In this document: in pieces, positions 25,701-35,925 of the stretch | Layout of the letters: each line of letters opens with the position of its first letter | Numbering within the stretch: position 1 is the stretch's first letter | Origin: Nannocystis pusilla | GTDB taxonomy: Bacteria; Myxococcota_A; Polyangia; Nannocystales; Nannocystaceae | Assembly: GCF_020073745.1 (NCBI RefSeq) | Contig: NZ_JAIRAU010000059.1 | Span: 1-64,000, forward strand | Reading direction: 5' to 3' | Length of the DNA stretch: 64,000 nucleotides | The notes under the pieces: generated by a model | Seen by the model: only the letters and a program-made list of their open reading frames with translations | Database searches by the model: none | What the model was told of the DNA's origin: nothing | Made by a program: the position numbers and the translations under genes

Positions 25701-28692
25701 CCAGCACTGGAAGGAGGGCTACGTGGCCTACAGGGAGCCGCTGCGCGCCGGCATCCACGCGGGGCTCGAGACCGGCCAGTACATCTGGGCGTTCTACAAC
25801 ACGGTCAACCTGATCACGAACAGCTTCCTGCGCGGCCTCCCGCTCTCCGACCTCGTCGCCGAGGCGCGGAGCGACCAGCCGATATGCAAGCTCGACCGGT
25901 CCAACGCCATCACCTGGATAGTCGGCGCGGTCCGACAGCTCGCGCACCAGCTCTCGGTCGCGACGCCGCGCCCGGCCGCGCTCAAGGGCGAGTGGATCGA
26001 CATCGACGAGGTCGTGGCGGAGGCCCGCCGGATCGACAACCAGGCCGTACTCTTCTTCGCCCACTTCTACATCGTGCTCCTCGGCGTGTTCCAGGGCGCG
26101 TTCGAGGACGCGGCGCGCGTCGCCCTCACGCTGAACACCGAGATCCCGGGCATCGCCGCCTGGCACGGCAACCCGGCGTTTCATTTCTACGCCGGCGTGG
26201 CGCTCACTCGGGCGGCGGAGACCGTCTCCCCGGAGGAGCGCGCGCTGTTCCTCGCCCGCGCGCGGTCCTTCGCCGAAAAACTGTCGCGCTGGGCGGAGCT
26301 GTGCCCGGACAACCTGGCGCACCGCAGCGCCTTGCTGGGCGCCGAGCTCGAGCGCGCCTGCGGTGACGCGCGCGCCGCAGGCGATCGCTACGACGAGGCG
26401 ATCGCCCTCGCGCAGCGCGGCGGCTACCTCCACGACGAGGCGCTCGCCAACGAGCTCGCGGGCCTCGCCTTCTGCGCTCGCGGCAAGACCACCATCGCCC
26501 GCGCCTACGTCAGCGAGGCGCACAGGGCCTACGGCCGATGGGGCGCGACCGAGGCGATGCGGCGCCTCGAACGCTCGTACCCCGAGCTCATCCCCGCCGA
26601 GCTGCTCGCCGCGCCCGTCAGGGCCGCGCTCGACATCGGCTCGGTGCTCAAGGCCACCCGGGCCATCTCCGGCGAGATCGTCCTCGACCGCCTGCTCGAC
26701 GCGCTCATGCGCGTCCTGGTCGAGAACGCCGGCGCGCGGCGCGGCGTGCTGCTGCTTTTGCACGACGGACGGCTCGTCGTCGAGGCCGAGCACCGGATCG
26801 GCGAGGCGGCCGTCCACGTGATCGGTGCGACGCCTCTCGAGGGTCGCCCGGACCTGCCGCGCAGCGTCATCACGTACGTGGCGCGGACGCGCGAGCCCGT
26901 GCTCCTCGACGATCGCGCGAGCGACGGGCCGTTCGGGCGCGATCCCAGCTTCGCCGGCGCCGCCCCGTGCTCCTCGCTCGCCGCCCCGATCGTCTACAAG
27001 GGCCGCCTGGCCGGCATCATCTACCTCGAGAACGACCTCACCCGCGCCGCCTTCACCCCCGACCACGTGGAATTCATCCGCCTGCTCTCGGCCCAGGCGG
27101 CCATCTCCATCGAGAACGCGCGCCTCTACACCGACCTGCAGCAGGAGAACGCGGAGCGCCGGCGCGCGGAGGCGTTCTTGCGCGAGAATCAGACGCTCCT
27201 CCAATCCATCGTCGACAACACGACCGCCGTGGTGTTCGCCAAGGATCTGGCGGGCCGCTACACGCTCGTCAACCGCGGGTTCGAACAGCTGTTCCACATC
27301 AGCCGCGGGGAGGCGATCGGCAAGACCGACCACGAGCTGTTCCCGCGCGAGCACGCCGACGTGTGGCGGGCCAACGATCTCTTCGTGATCGAGCAGGGCC
27401 GACTCGTGGAGGTCGAGGAGGTCGCGCCCGACGGCGACGCCCCGCGCACGTACGTGTCCTTCAAGTTCCCGCTCCGCGATCCCGCCGGCAAGCCCGACGG
27501 CATCTGCGGGATCTCGACCGACATCACCGCCCGCAAGCGGGCCGAGGAGGTGCTGCGCCGCTCCTACTCGCTGCTCGAGGCCACGCTCGAATCGACGGCG
27601 GACGGCATCCTCGTCGTCGACCACGCGCAGCGCATCGTCCGTTACAACCGCAGGTTCGCGGAGATGTGGCGCCTCCCGGCCGCCGTCCTCGCCACCGGGT
27701 CCGCCGACGTGTGCCGCCGGTACGTCTGCGATCAGCTGTGCGATCCGGACGCGTTCTTGCGCGAGATCCACGCCCTCCACGCCACGCCCGAGGAGAGCCG
27801 CACCACGATCATCTCGTTCATCGACGGGCGGGTCTTCGAGCGTTACTCGCAGCCGCAACGCCTCGGGGAGCGCGTGGTCGGGCGGGTCTGGAGCTTCCGC
27901 GACGTCACCGCGCGCGTGCAGGCCGAGCGGCAGCGCGATCAACTCCTCATGGGCGAGCGGCGCGCGCGGGCGGCGGCGGAGGAGGCCGTCCGCCAGCGGG
28001 ACGACTTCCTCTCCATCGCCTCGCACGAGCTCCGCACCCCGCTCACCAGCCTGCAGCTCGCCATTCAATCGCTGGAGAAGCGGCTCTCGCGGGGCCTCGA
28101 GGTCGAGCGCGTGCGAGCGGCGGTCGCCCTCTCCAGCCGTCAGGTCCAGCGCCTCGCCGACCTCGTCGACATGCTCCTCGACGTCTCCCGGATCCAGGCG
28201 GGGCGGCTCGATCTGCACACGGCGCCCGTCGATCTGCGCGAGTTGGTCGCCGAGACCGTCAGCCAGTTCGACGACCAGCTGGCGCAGTCGGGCAGCACGC
28301 TGGCCGTGCGCGCGGACCAGCCGGTCGTCGGTCAGTGGGATCGCTATCGCCTCGAGCAGGTCGTGACCAACCTCGTCGCCAACGCGATCAAGTTCGGGGA
28401 GCACGGGCCGATCGAGATCGCCGTCACGGCGGAACGCGGGGTCGCGCGGCTGTGCGTGACCGACCACGGGATCGGGATCCCGGCCGAGGTGCAGGCCCAG
28501 CTGTTCACACGATTTCGCCGCGGCGTCTCGTCGCGGCACTACGGGGGGCTCGGCCTCGGCCTCTATATCTCTCGCACCATCGTCGAGGCGCACGGCGGGC
28601 GGATCTGCCTGTCGAGCCAGGTCGACCGGGGCTCGACCTTCTGCGTCGAGCTGCCGCTGGCGACCGCGGGCGCGCGCGAGGGCCACGGATGA
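22786..28692 (+). CDS. Giant signalling protein: kinase-like, AAA ATPase, GAF, two PAS, histidine kinase
   Basis: 1968 residues. Order: Ser/Thr-kinase-like domain (1-275) with lysine K36, HGDLRPHN in place of HRDxKxxN and KGFG in place of DFG; STAND/AAA ATPase with Walker A GYSGIGKS (K336) and LFLDDLQWID; a helical region of about 600 residues; GAF domain about 1288-1448; PAS domain (FAKDLAGRYTLVNRGFEQLF); second PAS (DGILVVDHAQRIVRYNRRF); HisKA with SHELRTPLTS (phosphoacceptor H1747); HATPase with NLVANAIKFGE and GLGLGLYISR. No receiver domain. This layout is known from cyanobacterial and myxobacterial hybrid kinases, but loss of the DFG aspartate suggests the N-terminal domain is a pseudokinase. 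The partner regulator is not encoded nearby. The ATG at 22786 is the first Met before the conserved region. Confidence 0.9.
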   Translation: MIAVRGYAIRGKIEEAPNFTIYRARRESDGAPVLLKVLRAEGSTGAEVARFKHQYERLARLASPRLVTVYGVEELAGALIVVLEDFPSRELARVLAARPSHRMPVREALDLAAALAEGLVAVHAAGLVHGDLRPHNVLVGSHGEVKIKGFGADAELTRAHEQLYASAVLTDVLPYVSPEQTGRMNRGVDYRTDFYALGVVLYQALTGLRPFEATDPMELIHAHIALAPAPPLRVEPTIPEAVSNVVLKLLAKNAEERYQSAEGLLADLERCREALRDSGTIEPFAAGQRDRQDLFRIHQKLYGREHDIEALTAAFARVLEGSREIVLVSGYSGIGKSALVHEILKPLARQKGYFTSGKFDQYDRDAPYIGVIQAFDGLVRQILSESEARISRWRDAILEALGPNAQVVCDVIPSLSLVMGPQPPVPALGPIEAQNRLNRCFLRFVSVFAQADHPLVLFLDDLQWIDPASLGLVRGLLTDDSLAALFFCGAYRDNEVSPGHPLFAAIEDAGIVVRNIVLAPLARPHLIEMLSDSLKRSDCGPLADVVLTKTGGNPFFVKEFVRSLYDHGVLAYTTGASWRWDLAAIDALGYTDNVVDLMVRTIERLPPATVKALRLAAAIGDRFDLDLLAAVSECSPKDAYARLDPAVSEGLVIAGREVYRFAHDKVREGAYAMIPEAERPAFHLRIGRLLAARVDLSDSQSLFDVVGHFNSAGDLVSDAAERLFLARLSLDAAGRAEDSAAFGAALRYLQFGLRRLPEDAWTSQYPLRLAYAKKTALMLALSGRHDDALAILSDCLERVASRLERTEVLRLKMTVQVLKNDLPAALAEGLAALRPFGLDLPLFPDQATVDVQIGATMELIRERTLEALPGLPPLSDPEIGAMQDVLLELFVPCYFLASRNLGITVAKILENTFRHGLSRTAIYGCVLFGMFLCARGDIELGYRLGRAAVGLAERYADRKSEPLLCNMWGAFIQHWKEGYVAYREPLRAGIHAGLETGQYIWAFYNTVNLITNSFLRGLPLSDLVAEARSDQPICKLDRSNAITWIVGAVRQLAHQLSVATPRPAALKGEWIDIDEVVAEARRIDNQAVLFFAHFYIVLLGVFQGAFEDAARVALTLNTEIPGIAAWHGNPAFHFYAGVALTRAAETVSPEERALFLARARSFAEKLSRWAELCPDNLAHRSALLGAELERACGDARAAGDRYDEAIALAQRGGYLHDEALANELAGLAFCARGKTTIARAYVSEAHRAYGRWGATEAMRRLERSYPELIPAELLAAPVRAALDIGSVLKATRAISGEIVLDRLLDALMRVLVENAGARRGVLLLLHDGRLVVEAEHRIGEAAVHVIGATPLEGRPDLPRSVITYVARTREPVLLDDRASDGPFGRDPSFAGAAPCSSLAAPIVYKGRLAGIIYLENDLTRAAFTPDHVEFIRLLSAQAAISIENARLYTDLQQENAERRRAEAFLRENQTLLQSIVDNTTAVVFAKDLAGRYTLVNRGFEQLFHISRGEAIGKTDHELFPREHADVWRANDLFVIEQGRLVEVEEVAPDGDAPRTYVSFKFPLRDPAGKPDGICGISTDITARKRAEEVLRRSYSLLEATLESTADGILVVDHAQRIVRYNRRFAEMWRLPAAVLATGSADVCRRYVCDQLCDPDAFLREIHALHATPEESRTTIISFIDGRVFERYSQPQRLGERVVGRVWSFRDVTARVQAERQRDQLLMGERRARAAAEEAVRQRDDFLSIASHELRTPLTSLQLAIQSLEKRLSRGLEVERVRAAVALSSRQVQRLADLVDMLLDVSRIQAGRLDLHTAPVDLRELVAETVSQFDDQLAQSGSTLAVRADQPVVGQWDRYRLEQVVTNLVANAIKFGEHGPIEIAVTAERGVARLCVTDHGIGIPAEVQAQLFTRFRRGVSSRHYGGLGLGLYISRTIVEAHGGRICLSSQVDRGSTFCVELPLATAGAREGHG

Positions 28693-28711
28693 TCTTCTCC
28701 GGGCCCGAGCG

Positions 28712-29746
28712 ATGACGCGGTACCATGCGCGCATCATGCCCCGCTGTCGCCCCGTCGCCGCATGGACCGTCACTGTCTTCATCGCCTGCGGCGGGACCGG
28801 CTCGCCCGGCGACACCGCCAGCCCGACGGTGGACACCGGCGCGGGCACCTCCGGAGCCGAGACCGGCAGCACCACCGCGGCGCCGCCGACCTCGAGCGCC
28901 GACGCGACCACCACGTCGAGCACCGACGCGGGCACCTCGACCTCCGGGACCACGACCGAGGCCGAGCCCGTGCTGCCGGCGATGCTGCCGAAGCCGACCG
29001 GCACCTGTCCTGCGCTCACCGACGGCGACGTCATGTTCGCGCCTGCCGGCATCGAGCCGCGCGCCGTGCGGATGTGGCTCTCGGACGCCGCCGCGACCAT
29101 GGACGGCCCGCTCGTGTTCTACTGGCACGGGACCGGCAGCCAGCCGATGGAGGCCACCTACGGGCTCGGCGAGGCGTACGTCGAGCAGGTCGTGGCGCAG
29201 GGCGGCATCATCGCCGCGCCCTATCACGACCCCGCCGCCGGCGACTTCCCGTGGTGGCTGGTCCTCGGCTCGCGTGAGGACGACCTGATCCTCGCCGACG
29301 AAGTGCTCGCCTGCGCGATCGAACAGCTCGGCGTCGACGTGCGCCGGATCCACGCCGCGGGCATGAGCGCCGGCGGCCTGCAGACCGCGCAGATGAGCTT
29401 TCGCCGCTCCGGCTACATCGCCAGCGTCGTGCCCTATTCCGGCGGAATCCTCGTCACGCCGCCCGACCAGGACCCGAGCAACCCGCTCGCGGCGATGATC
29501 TTCCACGGCGGCGTCGGCGACAAGGTCGTGATCAGCTTCAAGGACGCCAGCGAGACCTACAAGGCCGCGATCGAGGCGCGCGGCGGCTTCGCCTTCATCT
29601 GCGATCACGGCATGAATCACAGCATCCCCCAGGGCGACGCGCAGGCCGGGGTGTGGAATTTCTTCCACGATCACCCGTTCGGCACCAAGCCCTCGCCCTA
29701 CCAGGACGGCCTGCCCGCCGGCTTCCCCGGCTACTGCGCGCTCTGA
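28712..29746 (+). CDS. Alpha/beta-hydrolase (PHB depolymerase/esterase-like) lipoprotein
   Basis: 344 residues, or 336 if the ATG at 28736 is used. Signal with lipobox (TVTVFIAC), Thr/Ser linker to about residue 90, then an alpha/beta-hydrolase: FYWHGTGSQP gives the oxyanion-type HGTG, GMSAGGLQTAQMSF is the nucleophile elbow (G-x-S-x-G), and FHGGVGDKV plus DHGMNHSIP supply the expected Asp/His region. Overall pattern resembles esterase/PHB-depolymerase-like secreted hydrolases, with HDHPFGT at the end. Begins 19 nt after the giant kinase gene, same strand, so may be cotranscribed. Substrate unknown. Confidence 0.8.
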   Translation: MTRYHARIMPRCRPVAAWTVTVFIACGGTGSPGDTASPTVDTGAGTSGAETGSTTAAPPTSSADATTTSSTDAGTSTSGTTTEAEPVLPAMLPKPTGTCPALTDGDVMFAPAGIEPRAVRMWLSDAAATMDGPLVFYWHGTGSQPMEATYGLGEAYVEQVVAQGGIIAAPYHDPAAGDFPWWLVLGSREDDLILADEVLACAIEQLGVDVRRIHAAGMSAGGLQTAQMSFRRSGYIASVVPYSGGILVTPPDQDPSNPLAAMIFHGGVGDKVVISFKDASETYKAAIEARGGFAFICDHGMNHSIPQGDAQAGVWNFFHDHPFGTKPSPYQDGLPAGFPGYCAL

Positions 29747-29849
29747 AGCGGGCTCGCTGTCTGTTCTTCGCGCGCCGGCCGGCCCCGTGAGGTCGGCTCC
29801 GTGGCGCCGCCGTGGCACCACGGGCCTGGTCTTCACAGGGGGCGAGGGT

Positions 29850-31901
<2,052 letters not shown>

Positions 31902-32362
31902 GTTTTGGTTCCGATCGATCGACTGGTTGGACAAACAGGACGAGGCGTCGCCACGCCGCGCCCGGTCCGAGCATGCGTCAGCCGCTGGAATTATTCGACG
32001 AGCGCCGATGTGCGGTGGCGCGAGGATCTGAACTTCAGGCCATGTGGGACCGAGTGCCGCGACCAGGCATTTCGCTCCCACCTCGCCACGCAGGCCGCGT
32101 TACCCGGCGATTACAGGTCGTGAGGCCCGGTGGATCGCGGCGCGAGGAACGAGCAAAATGCCACGGCCACGGCCATGGGGACGGACCGCCGACCTCCTCG
32201 GCCGCGGGTGAACGCCCGCAGGCGAAGCGCTCGCGCCGCGCGTGAACCACCGACTGCGAGTTCGGGCGCCAGCCTCGCGCGGCGAGCGTGCGCCGGGGGT
32301 GTGCGCGATTCGCCGCGCCGCGGTTGCCTCCGGCCTGGAATCGTTGCTATGCCACGGATCCC
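31902..32362. other. 461-nt divergent spacer
   Basis: Separates the DUF4215 lipoprotein and the reductase-kinase-phosphatase gene. Contains a tRNA-sized nested inverted-repeat element (32013-32090). No other gene seen. Confidence 0.5.
32013..32090 (-). other. tRNA-sized nested inverted-repeat element
   Basis: On the minus strand GTGGCG (32089-32084) pairs with CGCCAC (32020-32015), GTGGGA (32081-32076) with TCCCAC (32049-32044), and a T-arm-like segment TGAAG-TTCAGAT-CCTCG precedes the 3' arm. Total 78 nt, like a tRNA, but the D-arm and anticodon arm cannot be drawn, the T-stem has a mismatch and the loop lacks the invariant A58. It may be a decayed tRNA or an unrelated structured element. 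Confidence 0.25.
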
Positions 32363-34276
32363 GTGAGCACCACCACTTCCCTCCATGGCGTCCTCGGTAC
32401 CCTCGAAGTCCCGCTCGGGCTCGGTCTCCTTCGGCTGTCGACCGAGGGGCGTCCGGCCGAGGCGGACGCGATCGAGGTCATTCACTTCGCGCTCGACCAG
32501 GGCATCCGGCTGCTCGACACGGCCGACTCGTACGCGCTGAGCGACAGCGACCTGCACTACGGCGAGCACCTCGTGCGCAAGGCGCTGGCCGGCTGGAGCG
32601 GCCCGCGCGAGCAGGTCCGCGTGGTCACCAAGGCCGGCCTGGCCCGGCCGAAGGGCAAGTGGGTGCCGAACGGCCGCCGCGAGCACCTGCGCAAGATGGT
32701 CGAGGGCAGCCTCAAGGCGCTCGGCGTCGAGCGGATCTTCATGCTGCTGCTGCACGCCAACGACCCGAAGACGCCGCTCGAGGAGAGCCTGGCGGCGCTG
32801 GCCGAGCTGCAGAAGGAGGGGAAGATCGAGCACCTCGGGCTGTCCAACACCTCGATCGCCGAGGTGCGGCAGGCGGAGCGCCACTTCAAGGTGCAGGCGA
32901 TCCAGAACGAGCTCAGCGTGATCGACCGCAGCAGCGGGGTCGAGGGAATGGTGGCACTGGCGCGGAGTATGAACATTCCGTTCCTGGCCCACCGGCCGCT
33001 CGGCGGGCACGCGAAGGTCGGCAACCTGCTCAAGAACCGCGCGGTCAAGCCGATCGCGGCCCGCCACGGGGTGACGCCGCACGAGGCGGCCCTGGCGGCG
33101 CTGCTCGACCTCGGGCCGCCGGTCGTGCCGCTGTTCGGCGCGACCCGGCGCGCCAGCGTCGAGTCGACGCTGCGCGCCCTGAAGGTGCCGTTCGAGGCCC
33201 GCGACCGCGCCGACCTCGCGAGCAAGATTACGTTCCAGCCGACGCCCGAGGCGCTGGCGAGCACGGCGCCGCCGGTGGTGCCGGCGGGGCTGCGCGCATT
33301 GGTGGCAGGCGAGGGGCCCGGCGACGAGCCCGAGGTGGTGGTGATGATGGGCGTGCAGGGGGCCGGCAAATCGTCGGAGGTGGCGCGCTACCTCGAACGC
33401 GGCTACGCGCGGCTCAACCGCGACCTGATCGGCGGCGACCTCGACGGCCTGGTGCCGAAGCTCGGCGAGCTGCTGGCGGCGGGGCAGCGGCGGGTTGTGC
33501 TCGACAACACCTACGCGACGCGGGTGTCGCGGTACCCGGTGATCCGCATGGCCCACGCGCACGGGGTGCCGGTCCGCTGCCGCTTCCTCGCCACGCCGAT
33601 CGACGAGGCCTACGCCAACGTGGTGCTGCGGATCCTCGAGCGCTACGGCAAGCTGCTCGGGCCCGACGAGCTCAAGGAGCTGGCGAAGGACGACCCCAAC
33701 CTGCCGCCGCCGGCGGCGATGGCGAAGTGGGCCGCCAGCTTCGAGGCGCCGCACGTCGACGAGGGCTTCGGCGCGGTCGAGGAGGTCCCGTTCGTCCGCC
33801 GCGTCGACCCGCAGTTCACCGGCAAGGGCCTGCTGCTCGACGTCGACGGCACGCTGCGCAAGACGAAGAGCGGCGAGATCTTCCCGCGCAGCGCCGACGA
33901 CGTCGAGCTGCTGCCGAACCGCCGCGAGGTGCTGCAGCGGTGGGTCGACGAGGGCTACAAGTTGTTCTTCGTGTCCAACCAGAGCGGGGTGTCGTCGCAG
34001 ACGGTCACCAAAGAGGCGGTCGAGGCCGCGTTCGCGCGGACGATCGCGCTGCTCGACCTGCCGGTGACCGAGGTGATGTATTGCCCGCACCCGGCGTTCC
34101 CGGCCGGCTGCTTCTGCCGCAAACCGCTGCCCGGGCTGGGCGTGTCGCTGGTCCAGCGCCACGGCCTCGCGCGCGAGGCGGTCATCATGGTCGGCGACAT
34201 GGACAGCGACCGCGACTTCGCGCGCGCGCTCGGGGTCAAGTACGCCGACGCGCACGAGTTCTTCGCGGCGAAGTGA
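32363..34276 (+). CDS. Aldo/keto reductase - polynucleotide-kinase-like kinase - HAD phosphatase fusion
   Basis: 637 residues from a GTG at 32363, just before the conserved EVPLGLGLLRLS; an in-frame ATG lies at 32288 but adds only non-conserved residues. Domain 1 (1-310) is an aldo/keto reductase with the complete tetrad D52, Y57, K90, H131 (LLDTADSY, VVTKAG, LLLHAND). Domain 2 (about 325-475) is a P-loop kinase, MGVQGAGKSSE (K336), with RLNRDLIGGD and DNTYATRVSRYPVIR, resembling the kinase half of polynucleotide kinase/phosphatase. Domain 3 (about 485-637) is a HAD-IIIA phosphatase: DVDGTLRK (D493, D495), FVSNQSG, CRKPLPG, VGDMDSD. Kinase plus HAD resemble PNKP in swapped order; attachment to a reductase is unusual. 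Substrate unknown: nucleic acid end repair or sugar-phosphate handling are both possible. Confidence 0.85.
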   Translation: MSTTTSLHGVLGTLEVPLGLGLLRLSTEGRPAEADAIEVIHFALDQGIRLLDTADSYALSDSDLHYGEHLVRKALAGWSGPREQVRVVTKAGLARPKGKWVPNGRREHLRKMVEGSLKALGVERIFMLLLHANDPKTPLEESLAALAELQKEGKIEHLGLSNTSIAEVRQAERHFKVQAIQNELSVIDRSSGVEGMVALARSMNIPFLAHRPLGGHAKVGNLLKNRAVKPIAARHGVTPHEAALAALLDLGPPVVPLFGATRRASVESTLRALKVPFEARDRADLASKITFQPTPEALASTAPPVVPAGLRALVAGEGPGDEPEVVVMMGVQGAGKSSEVARYLERGYARLNRDLIGGDLDGLVPKLGELLAAGQRRVVLDNTYATRVSRYPVIRMAHAHGVPVRCRFLATPIDEAYANVVLRILERYGKLLGPDELKELAKDDPNLPPPAAMAKWAASFEAPHVDEGFGAVEEVPFVRRVDPQFTGKGLLLDVDGTLRKTKSGEIFPRSADDVELLPNRREVLQRWVDEGYKLFFVSNQSGVSSQTVTKEAVEAAFARTIALLDLPVTEVMYCPHPAFPAGCFCRKPLPGLGVSLVQRHGLAREAVIMVGDMDSDRDFARALGVKYADAHEFFAAK

Positions 34277-34365
34277 GGCCGCGCGGTCACGAGCGGGCGC
34301 GCGGGGCGGACCCGCGCGCCCGGAGCTTGCGGGACGGACGCCGCCGATCGATCATCGGGAGAAGC

Positions 34366-35697
34366 ATGATCGACGCATCCGAGCTGGCGGCGCTGCACGA
34401 GCGGTGGCGCAGCCTGTGTGACCAGCCGGGCCGCGACGACGTGGCGCTGGCGATCGCGGAGCCGTTCCAGCGCGACGTCGCGGAGGCGTGCGAGGTGTTG
34501 GCGGCGGCGACGGAGATGCCGACGCGGGCGGCGGCGATCGGACGGATCTTGCGCGGGGTGCTGGTGCTGCAGTGGATGCGCGAGCGAAAGCCGGTCCGGC
34601 CCGGTCCCTACGCGATCGAGCTGCGGCAGCGGCTCGCCGGCGACGCGCTGCCGGACGAAGACGAGGCGGTCGACGAGGAGGAGGTGGCGCCGGGCTCGAT
34701 CGATCCGAGCGATCCATACCTGCCGTGGCGCCTCGAGGAGCTGGCCGAGGTGGTGCCGCCGTCCAGCCGCGCGGCGGTGGTCGATCGCGCGATCGAGGCG
34801 TTCGCCGCGATCGCCCTGGCGCCGATCGATCCGGGCAACGACCCGGGGCCGTTCGCCGCGATGGCGCACTGGATGGACCTCGACCAGGTGCGCCGGGCGA
34901 TCGCGGTGAGCGAGCGGATGGCCACCGCCGATTGGGGCCACCAGCTGAGCCAGGCGCGCGCGTACCTGTACACGCAGCTGGCCGCGCTCGGCCGCGTCGA
35001 CGAGGCCGAGCGCCTGCTGCCGGCGATCGCCGACGCGGTGGTCCGCGCCGACGCGCACGGGCAGATCATCGGCCATCGCGTGGCCCACGGCCTCGCGTGG
35101 TCGCTCCCCGAGGGCGTGGTGTGGTCCGAGGACGCGCTGTACCTGCGCTTCATCGTCGGGCTGACGCACGTGCTGACGCCGCCGGAGCGGGCGCCGCCGG
35201 AGACGCTGCTGCGCCGCTGCCTCGAGCGGGCGTGCGCGCAGGGCGAGGCCGATCTGCGCAACGCGTCGCTGCAGGTGCTGGTGGACAGCTGGTGCGGCGA
35301 GGGGCCGATGGAGGCCTGGGCCCTGCGAGTGCGCGAGTACGCGAGCGGGCGCGAGCAGATCGAGATGCTGCTGCTGCTGGCCGCACAGCGGCAGGCCGAG
35401 CCGGAGGCGCGCTCGCTCGTCCGCCTGGCGATCGAGCGGCTGATCGGGCCGGAAGTGCTGCGCCACGGGCCGTGGTTCGACGAGCTGTGGGCGGCACGGG
35501 CGATCGTTCGCCCGGCGGAGGCGACGGACGTGTTCATCCGGGTGATGCGGCACGCGAGCACCGACCCGCGCGCGTGGGTGTTGTCGCGGCTGCACGCCTC
35601 GTACGAGTTCGTCGAGTTCGTGCGCTGGATCGGCGGCGACGAGGCGCTCGCGGCGGGGGTCCGGGCGCTCGACGAGGCGGCCGCGCTGCTGGCTTGA
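34366..35697 (+). CDS. Helical-repeat protein, unknown function
   Basis: 443 residues. Start at the ATG at 34366 with GGGAG four nt upstream. The protein is almost entirely alpha-helical, rich in Ala/Glu/Arg/Leu, with amphipathic helix pairs (SQARAYLYTQLAALGRVDEAERLLPAIADA is one such pair, quoted in parts: SQARAYLYTQLAALG and RVDEAERLLPAIADA) that resemble TPR/HEAT-type repeats. No signal peptide, membrane segment or catalytic motif. It lies 89 nt after the reductase-kinase-phosphatase gene on the same strand and may be its partner, but this is only positional. Family not recognised. Confidence 0.65.
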   Translation: MIDASELAALHERWRSLCDQPGRDDVALAIAEPFQRDVAEACEVLAAATEMPTRAAAIGRILRGVLVLQWMRERKPVRPGPYAIELRQRLAGDALPDEDEAVDEEEVAPGSIDPSDPYLPWRLEELAEVVPPSSRAAVVDRAIEAFAAIALAPIDPGNDPGPFAAMAHWMDLDQVRRAIAVSERMATADWGHQLSQARAYLYTQLAALGRVDEAERLLPAIADAVVRADAHGQIIGHRVAHGLAWSLPEGVVWSEDALYLRFIVGLTHVLTPPERAPPETLLRRCLERACAQGEADLRNASLQVLVDSWCGEGPMEAWALRVREYASGREQIEMLLLLAAQRQAEPEARSLVRLAIERLIGPEVLRHGPWFDELWAARAIVRPAEATDVFIRVMRHASTDPRAWVLSRLHASYEFVEFVRWIGGDEALAAGVRALDEAAALLA

Positions 35698-35925
35698 GCT
35701 GTGATGCGTGACGGCGGCCTGTCTTGAGGGACAGGCGCGCGGAGATCGTCGCCGGCGAGGTCACGCGGAGGCCGCTCGACGTCGCGAGCCGGCGGTCCCC
35801 GCGGCGGGCGAACTCTGTTCGGCAAGGCCGCTCCATGCCGCGGGACCGCGGCGACGGCGTGGATGCGCGAGGCGGCGCGGCGCGGGCGGCTCGACGGCGC
35901 CGCGGACGGCCTGTACGCTCGCCGC

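Noticed and set aside
22510..29100. Very long antisense open frame (about 2200 codons) opposite the giant sensor gene, and similar ones at 15262-17970, 30378-32123 and 39090-41873
   Set aside because: In GC-rich DNA stop codons are rare in the frame opposite a real gene. These frames are Arg/Gly/Val-rich, lack domain motifs and mirror the codon pattern of the real genes.
32013..32090. Functional tRNA gene
   Set aside because: D-arm and anticodon arm cannot be formed and the T-loop lacks the invariant A58; kept only as a low-confidence structured element.
32363..34276. Zeta-toxin interpretation of the P-loop domain
   Set aside because: The P-loop kinase is in the middle of a three-enzyme fusion, no antitoxin is adjacent, and the NRDLIGG and DNTYATR motifs fit polynucleotide-kinase-like enzymes better.
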